A model generated the notes under the pieces. It saw only the letters and a list, made by a program, of their open reading frames with translations. It was not told where the DNA came from and made no database searches. Below, piece after piece: positions 1 to 6,790 of a DNA stretch of 37,552 bases; position 1 is the stretch's first letter, and each line of letters opens with the position of its first letter. The position numbers and the translations under genes are program-made. The DNA lies in assembly GCA_028875855.1 (NCBI GenBank), contig JAGWVA010000039.1, positions 1 to 37,552 on the forward strand, in the 5' to 3' direction. This DNA is from Paracoccaceae bacterium. Its GTDB lineage: Bacteria; Pseudomonadota; Alphaproteobacteria; Rhodobacterales; Rhodobacteraceae.

Positions 1-1230
1 CGCGGCGGTGATCGACCCGGCCATGCCACCCGAGGGCGCGTTGTCCAGATCGGCGATGCCGGGTTCGATCAGGCTGTCGTAGGGCGCCCAGAACGGCATC
101 CGCCAGACCGGGTCGCGCACCTCCGCCCCGGCCGCCGACACGGCCGCGGCATGGCCGTCGTCGTCGGTGTAGAAGGGCGCGAGATCGGGGCCGACCGCGA
201 CCCGTGCCGCCCCCGTCAGCGTCGCCATCGACACGATCAGGTCCGGCGTCTCTTCATCCGCCAGCGTCAACGCGTCGGCCAGCACCAGCCGCCCCTCGGC
301 ATCGGTGTTGTTCACCTCGACGGTAAGCCCCTTGCGGCTGGTCAGGATGTCGCGCGGGCGCATGGCGTTGCCCGCAATCGCGTTTTCCACCGCCGGCACC
401 AGAACGCGCAGCCGCACCGGCAGGGTCAGCGCCATGATCATCTGCGCCAGCCCCATGACGGTAGCGGCCCCGCCCATGTCCTTTTTCATCAGAAGCATCC
501 CCGACGAGGGCTTGATATCCAGCCCCCCGGTATCGAAGCACACCCCCTTGCCGACCAGCGTCAGCCGCGGGCCAGCGGTCCCCCACCGCATGTCCAGAAG
601 CCGGGGAGCCGATGCGGCCGCGCGCCCGACGGCGTGGATCATCGGGAAATTCGCCGCCAGAAGATCCTCGCCCCGCGTCGCCTGCCAGGTTGCGCCAAAG
701 CGATCCGCCAGATCGGCAAAGGCCTGTTCCAGCTCGGCCGGACCCATGTCCGAGGCCGGCGTGTTGATCAGGTCGCGGGTCAGGAATTCGCCGGCGGCGA
801 TGGCCTCCAGCCGGGCCGCATCGACGCCTTCGGGCGCTTTCAGCCGCGCCTTCGCGGCCCCGGCCTTGCGGTAGCGGTCAAAGCGGTAGGTGCCGAGCAG
901 CCAGCCAAGGGCTGCCTCGGTCCGGTCCTCTGTCCCGGTCAGACCATCGAGATGCCAGACCCCGCCGGGCAGGGCGGCAACGGCCTTCGCCACGGTGAAC
1001 CGCGTCCGGCCCCGCGCGGTCGCATCGCCAAGCCCGATGGCCGCGGCGCACGGCTTGCCCGCGCCGTCCGGCAGCAGAACCACCTCCCCCGCGGCGGCGG
1101 CAAAGCCGGTCTCGGCCGCCCAGGTGGCGGCCGGGCCGGTCAGCGTGGCAAGCCAGTCGGCCAGCCCTTCCTTTGCGACGACGTGAAGCGGAAGAGATGC
1201 GGCATCGGCCGGGGCGAAGGTGGGGGGCAT
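1..1230 (-). CDS. Leucyl aminopeptidase family protein (peptidase M17), 3' end cut by window edge
   Basis: Cytosolic metallo-aminopeptidase that removes N-terminal residues from peptides. 410 codons are visible from an ATG at 1230; the reading frame runs off the left edge without a stop, so perhaps 50 C-terminal residues are missing compared with the usual 450-500 residue family length. The M17 active site is intact: the motif with K228 and D233 (GKGVCFDTGG) and the family signature NTDAEGRL at residues 308-315, with D310 and E312 as expected metal ligands. An AGAGGA ribosome-binding site lies just before the ATG. The gene is 61 bases downstream of the small HPt-like gene on the same strand and is probably co-transcribed with it. 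Family certain; exact substrate preference (PepA or PepB type) cannot be told. Confidence 0.93.
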   Translation of the reverse strand, partial: MPPTFAPADAASLPLHVVAKEGLADWLATLTGPAATWAAETGFAAAAGEVVLLPDGAGKPCAAAIGLGDATARGRTRFTVAKAVAALPGGVWHLDGLTGTEDRTEAALGWLLGTYRFDRYRKAGAAKARLKAPEGVDAARLEAIAAGEFLTRDLINTPASDMGPAELEQAFADLADRFGATWQATRGEDLLAANFPMIHAVGRAAASAPRLLDMRWGTAGPRLTLVGKGVCFDTGGLDIKPSSGMLLMKKDMGGAATVMGLAQMIMALTLPVRLRVLVPAVENAIAGNAMRPRDILTSRKGLTVEVNNTDAEGRLVLADALTLADEETPDLIVSMATLTGAARVAVGPDLAPFYTDDDGHAAAVSAAGAEVRDPVWRMPFWAPYDSLIEPGIADLDNAPSGGMAGSITAA

Positions 1231-1291
1231 GGCGGTCCTCTGGTGTCAGACGCGGCCAGCCTACCCGTTCCCGTCCCGCCCGCAAGACCGA

Positions 1292-1672
1292 TCACCCCGA
1301 CAGACCCCGCAGGCCGGCGCCGGTTTCCATCGCCAGTTCGATGAGCCGCGTGAGGCGGTCCCAGGTTGCCGCCAGCGCGGTCGCATCGCCGTGGGTGGCG
1401 CAGTCCGCCACCGCCAAGGCGGCAAAGGACAGGCCCGCCAGCCCCGACCGGTCGGCAAGGCGTTGCAGGCGGGCGAGCCCGCGCGAGAATTCTGCGAAAT
1501 CGCCCCCGTCATAGGCCCGCCCGAGCGGCGGCACCAGCAGGGCCATCTCGTTCAGTGCCCGGGCGATGACGGTTTCCGCGCCGCCCGGACCGAAATCCCT
1601 GTAAATTGCAGCAATCCGCACCGGATCGAGGCTCAACCGCTCGACCGGGCGCAACACGGTGACGTCTTGCAT
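1292..1672 (-). CDS. Small hypothetical protein, possibly a degenerate histidine-phosphotransfer (HPt) domain
   Basis: 126 residues, soluble, mostly helical by composition. The ATG at 1672 is chosen because GGAGGG stands a few bases upstream; an upstream in-frame extension to 1765 has no such site and a less protein-like composition. I do not recognise the family firmly. Residues 60-112 have the spacing and hydrophobic pattern of an HPt four-helix bundle (compare H-x-L-K-G ... G, then a GDA-A-L helix), but glutamine Q70 sits where the phosphorylated histidine would be. That is inference from pattern only. It lies upstream of the M17 aminopeptidase on the same strand and diverges from the carbonic anhydrase. 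The orphan response regulator PetR is 1 kb away. It could equally be an unrelated helical protein. Confidence 0.7.
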   Translation of the reverse strand: MQDVTVLRPVERLSLDPVRIAAIYRDFGPGGAETVIARALNEMALLVPPLGRAYDGGDFAEFSRGLARLQRLADRSGLAGLSFAALAVADCATHGDATALAATWDRLTRLIELAMETGAGLRGLSG

Positions 1673-1807
1673 GCCACCCTCCACTCCAGTTACCCCGGCG
1701 GGCAGTCTGCCGCGTCGCGCTGAACAAAGGGTTGCTGCCTTGGGGAAAAAACCCTCGAACTTCATTCAAATCGGACTTAGAACCGGGCGGATCGACGGAG
1801 ACGCACA

Positions 1808-2458
1808 ATGACCCAAGCCCGCATGCTGCCGACCTATCTCGTGCAGCGGTATCACGGCTGGAAGGCCACGACCTATGCCGACAACAAGGCGTGGTATCGG
1901 CGTCTGGCGGAGGGCGGCCAGCATCCGCGCGCCATGGTGATCTCGTGCTGCGACAGCCGCGTCCATGTCACCTCGATCTTCGGCGCGGACGAAGGCGAAT
2001 TCTTCATCCACCGCAACATCGCGAATCTCGTGCCGCCGTCGAACCCGGACGGGCAGTATCACGGCACTTCGGCCGCCGTGGAATTCGCCGTGACCTCGCT
2101 CAAGGTCGCGCACCTGATCGTGCTCGGCCATTCCAGCTGCGGCGGCGTCAAGGGCTGCCACGCGATGTGTTCCGGCCACGCCCCCGAGCTTGAGGAGAAA
2201 TCGAGCTTCGTCGGCCGCTGGATGGACATGCTGCGCCCGGGCTATGACAGGGTGAAGGACATCCCCGAGGAAAAGGCCCAGCTCGAGGCGCTGGAAAAGC
2301 AGGCCGTGCTGATCTCGCTGGAAAACCTCATGACCTTCCCCTTCGTGCGCGAGGCGGTCGAGGCCGAGAACATGACGCTGCACGGGCTGTGGACCCAACT
2401 CGGCAACGGCGGGCTGGAACAATACGACCCGTCGCTGGGGGAATTCGTTCCCGTCTGA
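1808..2458 (+). CDS. Beta-class carbonic anhydrase
   Basis: Zinc enzyme interconverting CO2 and bicarbonate in the cytosol. 216 residues, typical for bacterial beta-carbonic anhydrases. The zinc and catalytic motifs are complete: C47-x-D49-S-R51 (CCDSR) and H108-S-S-C111 followed by GG. The ATG at 1808 has GGAG eight bases upstream. It is transcribed divergently from the small HPt-like gene and converges on petR, with only 21 bases between the two stop codons. Confidence in the family is very high; its physiological task (bicarbonate supply for carboxylases, or pH control) is not shown by the context. Confidence 0.96.
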   Translation: MTQARMLPTYLVQRYHGWKATTYADNKAWYRRLAEGGQHPRAMVISCCDSRVHVTSIFGADEGEFFIHRNIANLVPPSNPDGQYHGTSAAVEFAVTSLKVAHLIVLGHSSCGGVKGCHAMCSGHAPELEEKSSFVGRWMDMLRPGYDRVKDIPEEKAQLEALEKQAVLISLENLMTFPFVREAVEAENMTLHGLWTQLGNGGLEQYDPSLGEFVPV

Positions 2459-2479
2459 CCCGGACCTGCCGCGCGCCGG

Positions 2480-3184
2480 TCAGTCCGGCGCCAGCATGTA
2501 GCCCGCGCCCCGCACCGTCTGAAGATAGCGCGGTTGCTTGGTGTCTGCTTCGATCTTGCGCCGCAGCCGGGTGATCTGAACATCGACGGCACGCGCCGTG
2601 GCCTGACCTTCGTCGCGGCCAAGGTCGGCCACCAGCTTCTCGCGGCTGACGGGGACGTTGGGCTGGGCCGCGAAGATGCGCATCAACGCGGCCTCGGTCG
2701 CGGTCAGGCGGATCTGCTCGCTGCCGCGCCAAAGCTCGGCCCGCTCCACCTCGTAGCGCACGGGGCCGAGATGCAGGACCTTCGGCGTCGTATCCACCAC
2801 GCGCGGGGACGGGGCGCGGCGCAGGATGGCATTGATGCGCAGCAGCAGTTCCTTGGGCTCGAACGGCTTGGCAAGATAGTCGTCCGCCCCCGCCTCCAGC
2901 CCCTCGATCCGGCTGCCGGTCTCGCCGCGCGCGGTCAACAGAAGGATAGGCGTCGGCAGACGGCTGCGCAGCGACCGGGTCAGGCTGATCCCGTCCTCGC
3001 CCGGCATCATCACGTCCAGCACGATCAGATCAAAGTCCAGCCCGTCCAGCAGGCGGCGCGCATGGGCGGCATCGCGCGCGGCGGTCACCAGAAAACCGTT
3101 GCGCAAGAGGAATTTTTGCAAAAGCCCCCGGATGCGTTCGTCGTCATCGACGATCAGCAGGTGGATGTCGCACTCAAGGCTCAT
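2480..3184 (-). CDS. petR: OmpR-family response regulator, PetR-like
   Basis: DNA-binding response regulator, 234 residues. Receiver domain residues 8-122 with the acidic pocket D13-D15, the phospho-acceptor D57 in LDVMMP and the conserved lysine in AKPFEP; OmpR/PhoB winged helix residues about 135-232, ending in the usual R-G-x-G-Y motif. Its start codon overlaps the stop of the MarR gene by four bases, so the two are translationally coupled. A MarR gene followed by an OmpR regulator is the petP-petR arrangement known in Rhodobacter capsulatus, where petR lies directly upstream of the bc1 genes. Here petABC is about 7 kb away on the opposite strand. No histidine kinase is adjacent. The family call is secure; the PetR assignment rests on this gene pair and the shared genome neighbourhood. 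Confidence 0.88.
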   Translation of the reverse strand: MSLECDIHLLIVDDDERIRGLLQKFLLRNGFLVTAARDAAHARRLLDGLDFDLIVLDVMMPGEDGISLTRSLRSRLPTPILLLTARGETGSRIEGLEAGADDYLAKPFEPKELLLRINAILRRAPSPRVVDTTPKVLHLGPVRYEVERAELWRGSEQIRLTATEAALMRIFAAQPNVPVSREKLVADLGRDEGQATARAVDVQITRLRRKIEADTKQPRYLQTVRGAGYMLAPD

Positions 3185-3690
3185 GCGCCGCCGTCCTTCA
3201 AGGTCTGATACTGCCGGCGCATCTCCGGCTCCATCATCGCCTCCAGCACCTGCCGGAAGCCCGCGACGGCCTGCGGCCCCGCCGCGCGATAGGCCGCCCG
3301 CATCCGGCCCCGCTGCGCCTCGGACAACTCGCGTTCCAGCGCGTCGCCCTTTGGCGTGAGGTAGAGATGCCGTTCCCGCTTGTCGCGCGGACCGACGCGG
3401 CTTTCGACCAGCCCGTCGTCGATCAGCGTCCGCAGCACGCGGTTCAGCGATTGCTTCGTGACGCCCAGGATCGACAGCAGGTTGTTCACCGTCGTGCCCG
3501 GGCTGCGGTGGATGAAATGCATCGCGCGGTGATGCGCGCGCCCGTATTCGTAGCGTTCAAGGATGCGGTCGGGATCGGCGGTGAAGCCGCGGTAGGCGAA
3601 GAACATCGCCTCGATTCCCTTGCGGAGCTGTTCATCGGTCAGAAACAGGAGGCTTTCGCCGCTGCCAGGCCCCACGCCACCTTCCGCCAT
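3181..3690 (-). CDS. petP: MarR-family transcriptional regulator, PetP-like
   Basis: Winged-helix DNA-binding protein of the MarR type, 169 residues from ATG 3690. A GTG one codon upstream (3693) is rejected because the GGAGG site would be only one base from it, while it is four bases from the ATG. The helix-turn-helix is visible around residues 65-92 (TTVNNLLSILGVTKQSLNRV), followed by the wing with DKRERHLYLTPKG. It precedes and overlaps petR by four bases. PetP of R. capsulatus is a MarR homologue encoded directly before PetR, which is the basis for the name. It is divergent from ilvE, with a 174-base shared control region. Ligand and target sites are unknown. Confidence 0.85.
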   Translation of the reverse strand: MAEGGVGPGSGESLLFLTDEQLRKGIEAMFFAYRGFTADPDRILERYEYGRAHHRAMHFIHRSPGTTVNNLLSILGVTKQSLNRVLRTLIDDGLVESRVGPRDKRERHLYLTPKGDALERELSEAQRGRMRAAYRAAGPQAVAGFRQVLEAMMEPEMRRQYQTLKDGGA

Positions 3691-3747
3691 CACCCCTCCG
3701 CACGATCACAAGTTTCGACGCTTTCGCCCGATTTTATGTCAGCCTTG

Positions 3748-3813
3748 TTGACTTTCCAAGAATCAATTGCTACCGAGCGGCAGAATTCGCGCAATATAAT
3801 GTCCGTTTCGGAC
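3748..3813 (+). promoter_or_regulatory. Probable ilvE promoter region with small inverted repeat
   Basis: A perfect TATAAT stands at 3795-3800, unusual in such GC-rich DNA. A TTGACT at 3748-3753 is well formed but too far away (41 bases) to pair with it. Directly after the TATAAT is the inverted repeat GTCCG-TTT-CGGAC (3801-3813), placed where the transcription start would fall, so it could be an operator. The region lies between divergent petP and ilvE. The assignment is inference. Confidence 0.35.
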
Positions 3814-3864
3814 CTATGCTGCGCAACTTTTGCAAATCGAAGCCCTGGGCGGATGGAGGATGAA

Positions 3865-4734
3865 ATGGCCGGTGCCTATGACGATCGCGACGGTTGGATC
3901 TGGATGGACGGCAAGCTGGTGCCGTGGCGGGAGGCGAACGTCCATATCCTGACCCATGCCCTGCACTATGCGTCAAGCGTCTTCGAAGGCGAGCGCTGCT
4001 ACAACGGCAAGATCTTCAAGGGGCGGGACCATTCCGAACGCCTGCTGAAATCGGGCGAGCTGCTCGACATGACGATCCCCTACACGGTCGATCAGATCGA
4101 AGAGGCGAAATACGCCATGCTGAAGGCCAACGGCTGGACGGATGCCTATGTCCGCGCCGTCGCCTGGCGCGCCTCGGGCGAGGACATGGGCGTCTCGGCC
4201 AAGCGCAACCCCGTGAAGATGGCCATCGCCGGCTGGGAATGGGGCAACTACTACGGCGACGCGAAGATGAAGGGCGCCAAGCTCGACATCGCCAAGTGGA
4301 AGCGCCCCTCGCCCGAGACGATTCCCGTCGCTGCCAAGGCGGCCGGGCTTTACATGATCTGCACCATGTCCAAGCACGCCGCCGAGGCCAAGGGCTGTTC
4401 GGACGCGCTTTTCATGGATTACCGCGGCTATGTGGCCGAGGCGACCGGGGCCAACATCTTCTTCGTCAAGAACGGGGAAGTGCACACCCCGCTGGCCGAC
4501 TGCTTCCTGAACGGCATCACGCGGCGCACGGTCATCGGGATGCTGAAGGACAAGGGTCTGACGGTGCACGAACGCCACATCATGCCGGAAGAGCTGGAAG
4601 GCTTCGAACAGTGCTGGCTGACCGGCACCGCGGCCGAGGTCACCCCGGTGGGCGAGATCGGCCCCTACCGCTTCGAGGTCGGCGCGATCACCCGCGACAT
4701 CTCGGAAAGCTACGAACGGCTCGTGCGCGCCTGA
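3865..4734 (+). CDS. ilvE: Branched-chain amino acid aminotransferase
   Basis: Fold-type IV PLP enzyme catalysing the last step of valine, leucine and isoleucine synthesis (2-oxo acid plus glutamate). 289 residues. PLP lysine is K158 in the motif AAKAAG; E192 in YVAEATGANIFF is the residue expected to contact the pyridine nitrogen; the late motif NGITRRTV binds the phosphate. The frame is open for 500 bases upstream, but that region is the antisense of petP; ATG 3865 is chosen because GGAGG stands five bases before it. An upstream ATG at 3853 lacks a site of its own. Monocistronic, followed by a strong terminator at 4819. Could also be a D-amino acid or aminodeoxychorismate type by fold, but motif and length fit IlvE. 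Confidence 0.95.
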   Translation: MAGAYDDRDGWIWMDGKLVPWREANVHILTHALHYASSVFEGERCYNGKIFKGRDHSERLLKSGELLDMTIPYTVDQIEEAKYAMLKANGWTDAYVRAVAWRASGEDMGVSAKRNPVKMAIAGWEWGNYYGDAKMKGAKLDIAKWKRPSPETIPVAAKAAGLYMICTMSKHAAEAKGCSDALFMDYRGYVAEATGANIFFVKNGEVHTPLADCFLNGITRRTVIGMLKDKGLTVHERHIMPEELEGFEQCWLTGTAAEVTPVGEIGPYRFEVGAITRDISESYERLVRA

Positions 4735-4818
4735 GCGCCCGATCCTGCGCGACAGCCGGACGCGGACAGGGCCGCATCAGGGCACTGGCCCTCGCCCGAC
4801 CGTGTTGACCACGACCAC

Positions 4819-4850
4819 AAAGGCCCCGCGCCCCGCGCGGGGCCTTTCGT
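4819..4850 (+). terminator. Rho-independent terminator after ilvE
   Basis: Perfect 12-base-pair stem: left arm 4819-4830 (AAAGGCCCCGCG), five-base loop, right arm 4836-4847 (CGCGGGGCCTTT), then CGTCTCTG. Being symmetrical with A and T ends it could stop transcription in both directions. It lies 85 bases after the ilvE stop. Confidence 0.75.
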
Positions 4851-5034
4851 CTCTGACAGCCGAAGAAATCCGCGACAGCCAAAGAAAGCGGCGGCCAATC
4901 CGGGAGGAAAGAGCCGCCGTTAAGGTGGGGGGGAATGGTCTGCAAACAACCACTCCGCGAGCGTCAGTGGCGGTCAGCTTCACGGAAATGTCAACTATGT
5001 CATCCTGAGGTAATCTTTCGAGGAAGCGGCCCGG
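4851..5034. other. Non-coding stretch with a 19-base tandem repeat
   Basis: No convincing gene. Two adjacent 19-base units start at 4855 and 4874; the first 14 bases of each (GACAGCC[GA]AAGAAA) differ at one position, and the full units match at 16 of 19. Short open frames here cross the ilvE terminator and have no ribosome-binding site. Function unknown; it could be an operator or chance. Confidence 0.4.
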
Positions 5035-5238
5035 CTAGGGCCTGACGATCGCGCTCAGGAGGTCAGGGCGTGCACCGGCGCCCTGATCCACCCCCGGCGC
5101 TGAATTCCGGAGCAACTCGTTGAGATAGGCATCCATGTCCGCGGCCGGTTGAGGCGGTAGCCAAAGCTGATGCGCCAGAACCACATAGGCCGCTGCGGCA
5201 AAGACCATCCACTCGAGAAGGGGGGCAAACACCTTCAT
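5035..5238 (-). CDS. Possible small single-pass membrane protein
   Basis: 67 residues from ATG 5238. Residues about 5-24 (LEWMVFAAAAYVVLAHQLWL) form one plausible membrane helix, followed by a Pro/Ala-rich soluble tail of about 40 residues. No family recognised. An in-frame TTG at 5271 is a poorer start. A weak GGAG lies about ten bases upstream of the ATG. It sits alone between the ilvE terminator region and the tRNA genes, on the strand of the tRNAs. It may be real because of the clean membrane segment, but could be a chance frame. Confidence 0.4.
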   Translation of the reverse strand: MKVFAPLLEWMVFAAAAYVVLAHQLWLPPQPAADMDAYLNELLRNSAPGVDQGAGARPDLLSAIVRP

Positions 5239-5496
5239 CGAACCGTTGCTCCGATTGGCCAAATCCGCCAATTGCGGAATGTGAGCAGCGCGTTTACTGG
5301 CCCATCCAAGGGCGGTTCAATGAGAAATCGCCGCAGGCGCGCCTCTCATACGATACCATAATTAACCTTAAGATTACACCCCGCGGCCCGGCGCATGCGT
5401 TCGCCATGCGGGCGACGCCGAAACCCGCGCATCGCCCCAAACCGGCCCCGTCGGATGACATAGTCGGACAAAAGGAAGACGATCCATCGGGGGATG
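5239..5496. other. Intergenic region with an AT-rich CtrA-like element
   Basis: No gene seen. An AT-rich island at 5352-5377 contains TTAA (5362-5365), seven bases, then ATTAC (5373-5377). This is one mismatch from the CtrA consensus TTAA-N7-TTAA of alphaproteobacteria. It could regulate the small leftward gene at 5035-5238. Downstream of tRNA-Lys(TTT) on the minus strand there is a weak hairpin and a CTTCCTTTT stretch (about 5472-5496) that may end that transcript. Confidence 0.3.
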
Positions 5497-5572
5497 TGGT
5501 GAGCCGTGCAGGATTCGAACCTGCGACCCACTGATTAAAAGTCAGTTGCTCTACCGACTGAGCTAACGGCCC
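5497..5572 (-). tRNA. tRNA-Lys (anticodon TTT)
   Basis: 76 bases including an encoded CCA (minus strand 5' end at 5572). The acceptor stem GGGCCGT pairs with ACGGCTC (one G-T pair). The D arm has TTAGCTCAGTCGGTAGAGC; the anticodon stem ACTGA/TCAGT encloses loop CTTTTAA, giving anticodon TTT; the T arm carries GGTTCGAATCC. Reads AAA and, by wobble, AAG codons. Confidence 0.97.
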
Positions 5573-5727
5573 ACATCGACGCGGGTGCTACGGAAAGCCG
5601 ACCCCCGGGTCAAGCCCTCATACGCCGGCTCAGGCATTTTTCGCGGGGGTGGCGCAGCGCCGATACCAGGGCGCGGATGACGCCCACCTGCGCCCCAAAG
5701 CCCCGGCGCGACCCGTATTTCCTGTGG

Positions 5728-5752
5728 AAGAAGACATCCCGAAGTCGGGATG
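5728..5752 (-). terminator. Terminator after tRNA-Lys(CTT)
   Basis: On the minus strand CATCCCG-ACTT-CGGGATG forms a perfect seven-pair stem and is followed by TCTTCTTCC. The stem begins within the CCA tail of the tRNA, so folding of the terminator and of the tRNA 3' end overlap by two bases. Confidence 0.55.
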
Positions 5753-5826
5753 GTGAGCCGTGAAGGATTCGAACCTTCGACAGGCTGATTAAGAGTCAGC
5801 TGCTCTACCAACTGAGCTAACGGCCC
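5751..5826 (-). tRNA. tRNA-Lys (anticodon CTT)
   Basis: 76 bases with encoded CCA (5' end at 5826). Same acceptor stem as the TTT isoacceptor (GGGCCGT/ACGGCTC). Anticodon stem GCTGA/TCAGC around loop CTCTTAA gives CTT, reading AAG. The T arm has GGTTCGAATCC. It lies 178 bases upstream, in transcription order, of tRNA-Lys(TTT). The two share most positions outside the anticodon and T arms, suggesting an old duplication. Confidence 0.97.
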
Positions 5827-5901
5827 ACGGGGCGGGTCATTAGCCCCCCGCGCCGCGGGGTTCAAGAGCAAAAGCAACCTTTCCAGGATTTCTCTGACTG
5901 C

Positions 5902-5930
5902 TGGATTTCACCGCGCGACGGGCTTATATC
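5902..5930 (+). promoter_or_regulatory. Candidate dapF promoter, possibly giving a leaderless mRNA
   Basis: A TATATC (5925-5930) lies only eight bases before the dapF ATG at 5939, with a poor -35 match (TGGATT, 5902-5907) 17 bases upstream. If used, transcription would begin at or within one or two bases of the ATG. No ribosome-binding site precedes dapF, which agrees with this. Confidence 0.35.
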
Positions 5931-5938
5931 GCCGCCTC

Positions 5939-6790
5939 ATGGAACAGACGCCCCGTCCCCATGGCCTGCCGTTTCTCAAGATGCACGGCGCAGGCAACGA
6001 CTTCGTGGTCATCGACCAGCGGGGGCAGGGCAGTCTTGTGACCGCCGACCTCGCCCGTGCGGTGGGGGACCGGCACCGGGGCGTGGGCTTCGATCAGCTT
6101 GTCACGATCGACACCGACCCGCAGGCCGATGCCCGGCTGGTGTTCTGGAATTCCGACGGCAGTCAGGCAGGCGCCTGCGGCAATGCCACCCGCTGTGTGG
6201 CGCACCTTCTGATGGACGAGACGGGCCGCGATGCGCTGACCTTGCGGACCGAGCGGGGGCTTCTGCGGGCCGAGCGCCTTGGCAACGGCCTGATCCGGGT
6301 GAACATGGGCCAGCCGCAGCTTGATTGGGCCGAGGTGCCGCTGGCGCGGGACGCCGACACGCTGCACCTGCCGATGCCGGACGATCCGGCTGCGGTGGGG
6401 ATGGGCAATCCGCATTGCATCTTCTTCGTGCCGGATGCCGAGGCGGTGGACCTGACCGGCCGCGGCCCGGCGCTGGAACACGATCCGCTGTTCCCCGAAC
6501 GCACCAACGTGGAATTCGCAAGCCTCATCGGCCACGACCGCCTGCGGATGCGCGTGTGGGAACGCGGCGCGGGCGTGACGCTGGCCTGCGGCTCGGGCAC
6601 CTGCGCCACCGCCGTCGCCGCCGCGCGGCGCGGGCTGACCGGGCGGCAGGTGACAGTCGAGGTCGATGGCGGCACCTTGCAGGTGGACTGGGCCGAGGAC
6701 GGCGTCTGGCTGACCGGCCCCGTGGCCCATGTCTTCTCGGGCGTGCTGGACCCGTCGCTGATGGCGCTGGCCCGGTCGCAACCGGCATGA
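5939..6790 (+). CDS. dapF: Diaminopimelate epimerase
   Basis: Converts LL-diaminopimelate to meso-diaminopimelate for lysine and peptidoglycan synthesis; cytosolic, cofactor-free, with two catalytic cysteines. 283 residues. Both catalytic cysteines are present: C80 in [11 protein letters not shown] and C217 in LACGSGTC. The N-terminal motif [11 protein letters not shown] fixes the start region. No Shine-Dalgarno sequence precedes the ATG; the only nearby signal is a TATATC eight bases away, so the message may be leaderless. The stop overlaps the mtaB start (ATGA), so the two genes are translationally coupled. Confidence 0.97.
   Translation: MEQTPRPHGLPFLKMHGAGNDFVVIDQRGQGSLVTADLARAVGDRHRGVGFDQLVTIDTDPQADARLVFWNSDGSQAGACGNATRCVAHLLMDETGRDALTLRTERGLLRAERLGNGLIRVNMGQPQLDWAEVPLARDADTLHLPMPDDPAAVGMGNPHCIFFVPDAEAVDLTGRGPALEHDPLFPERTNVEFASLIGHDRLRMRVWERGAGVTLACGSGTCATAVAAARRGLTGRQVTVEVDGGTLQVDWAEDGVWLTGPVAHVFSGVLDPSLMALARSQPA

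Noticed and set aside
3367-3864. N-terminal extension of ilvE by 166 codons
   Set aside because: It is the antisense of petP and the shared promoter; ATG 3865 gives the normal IlvE length and N-terminus.
4802-5008. 68-codon frame after ilvE
   Set aside because: It starts within the terminator region with a GTG and no ribosome-binding site; composition is not protein-like.
5346-5531. 61-codon frame on the minus strand
   Set aside because: It begins inside tRNA-Lys(TTT) and has no ribosome-binding site.
5563-5877. 104-codon open frame on the minus strand
   Set aside because: It reads straight through tRNA-Lys(CTT); the segment [20 protein letters not shown] is the usual false translation of a lysine tRNA.
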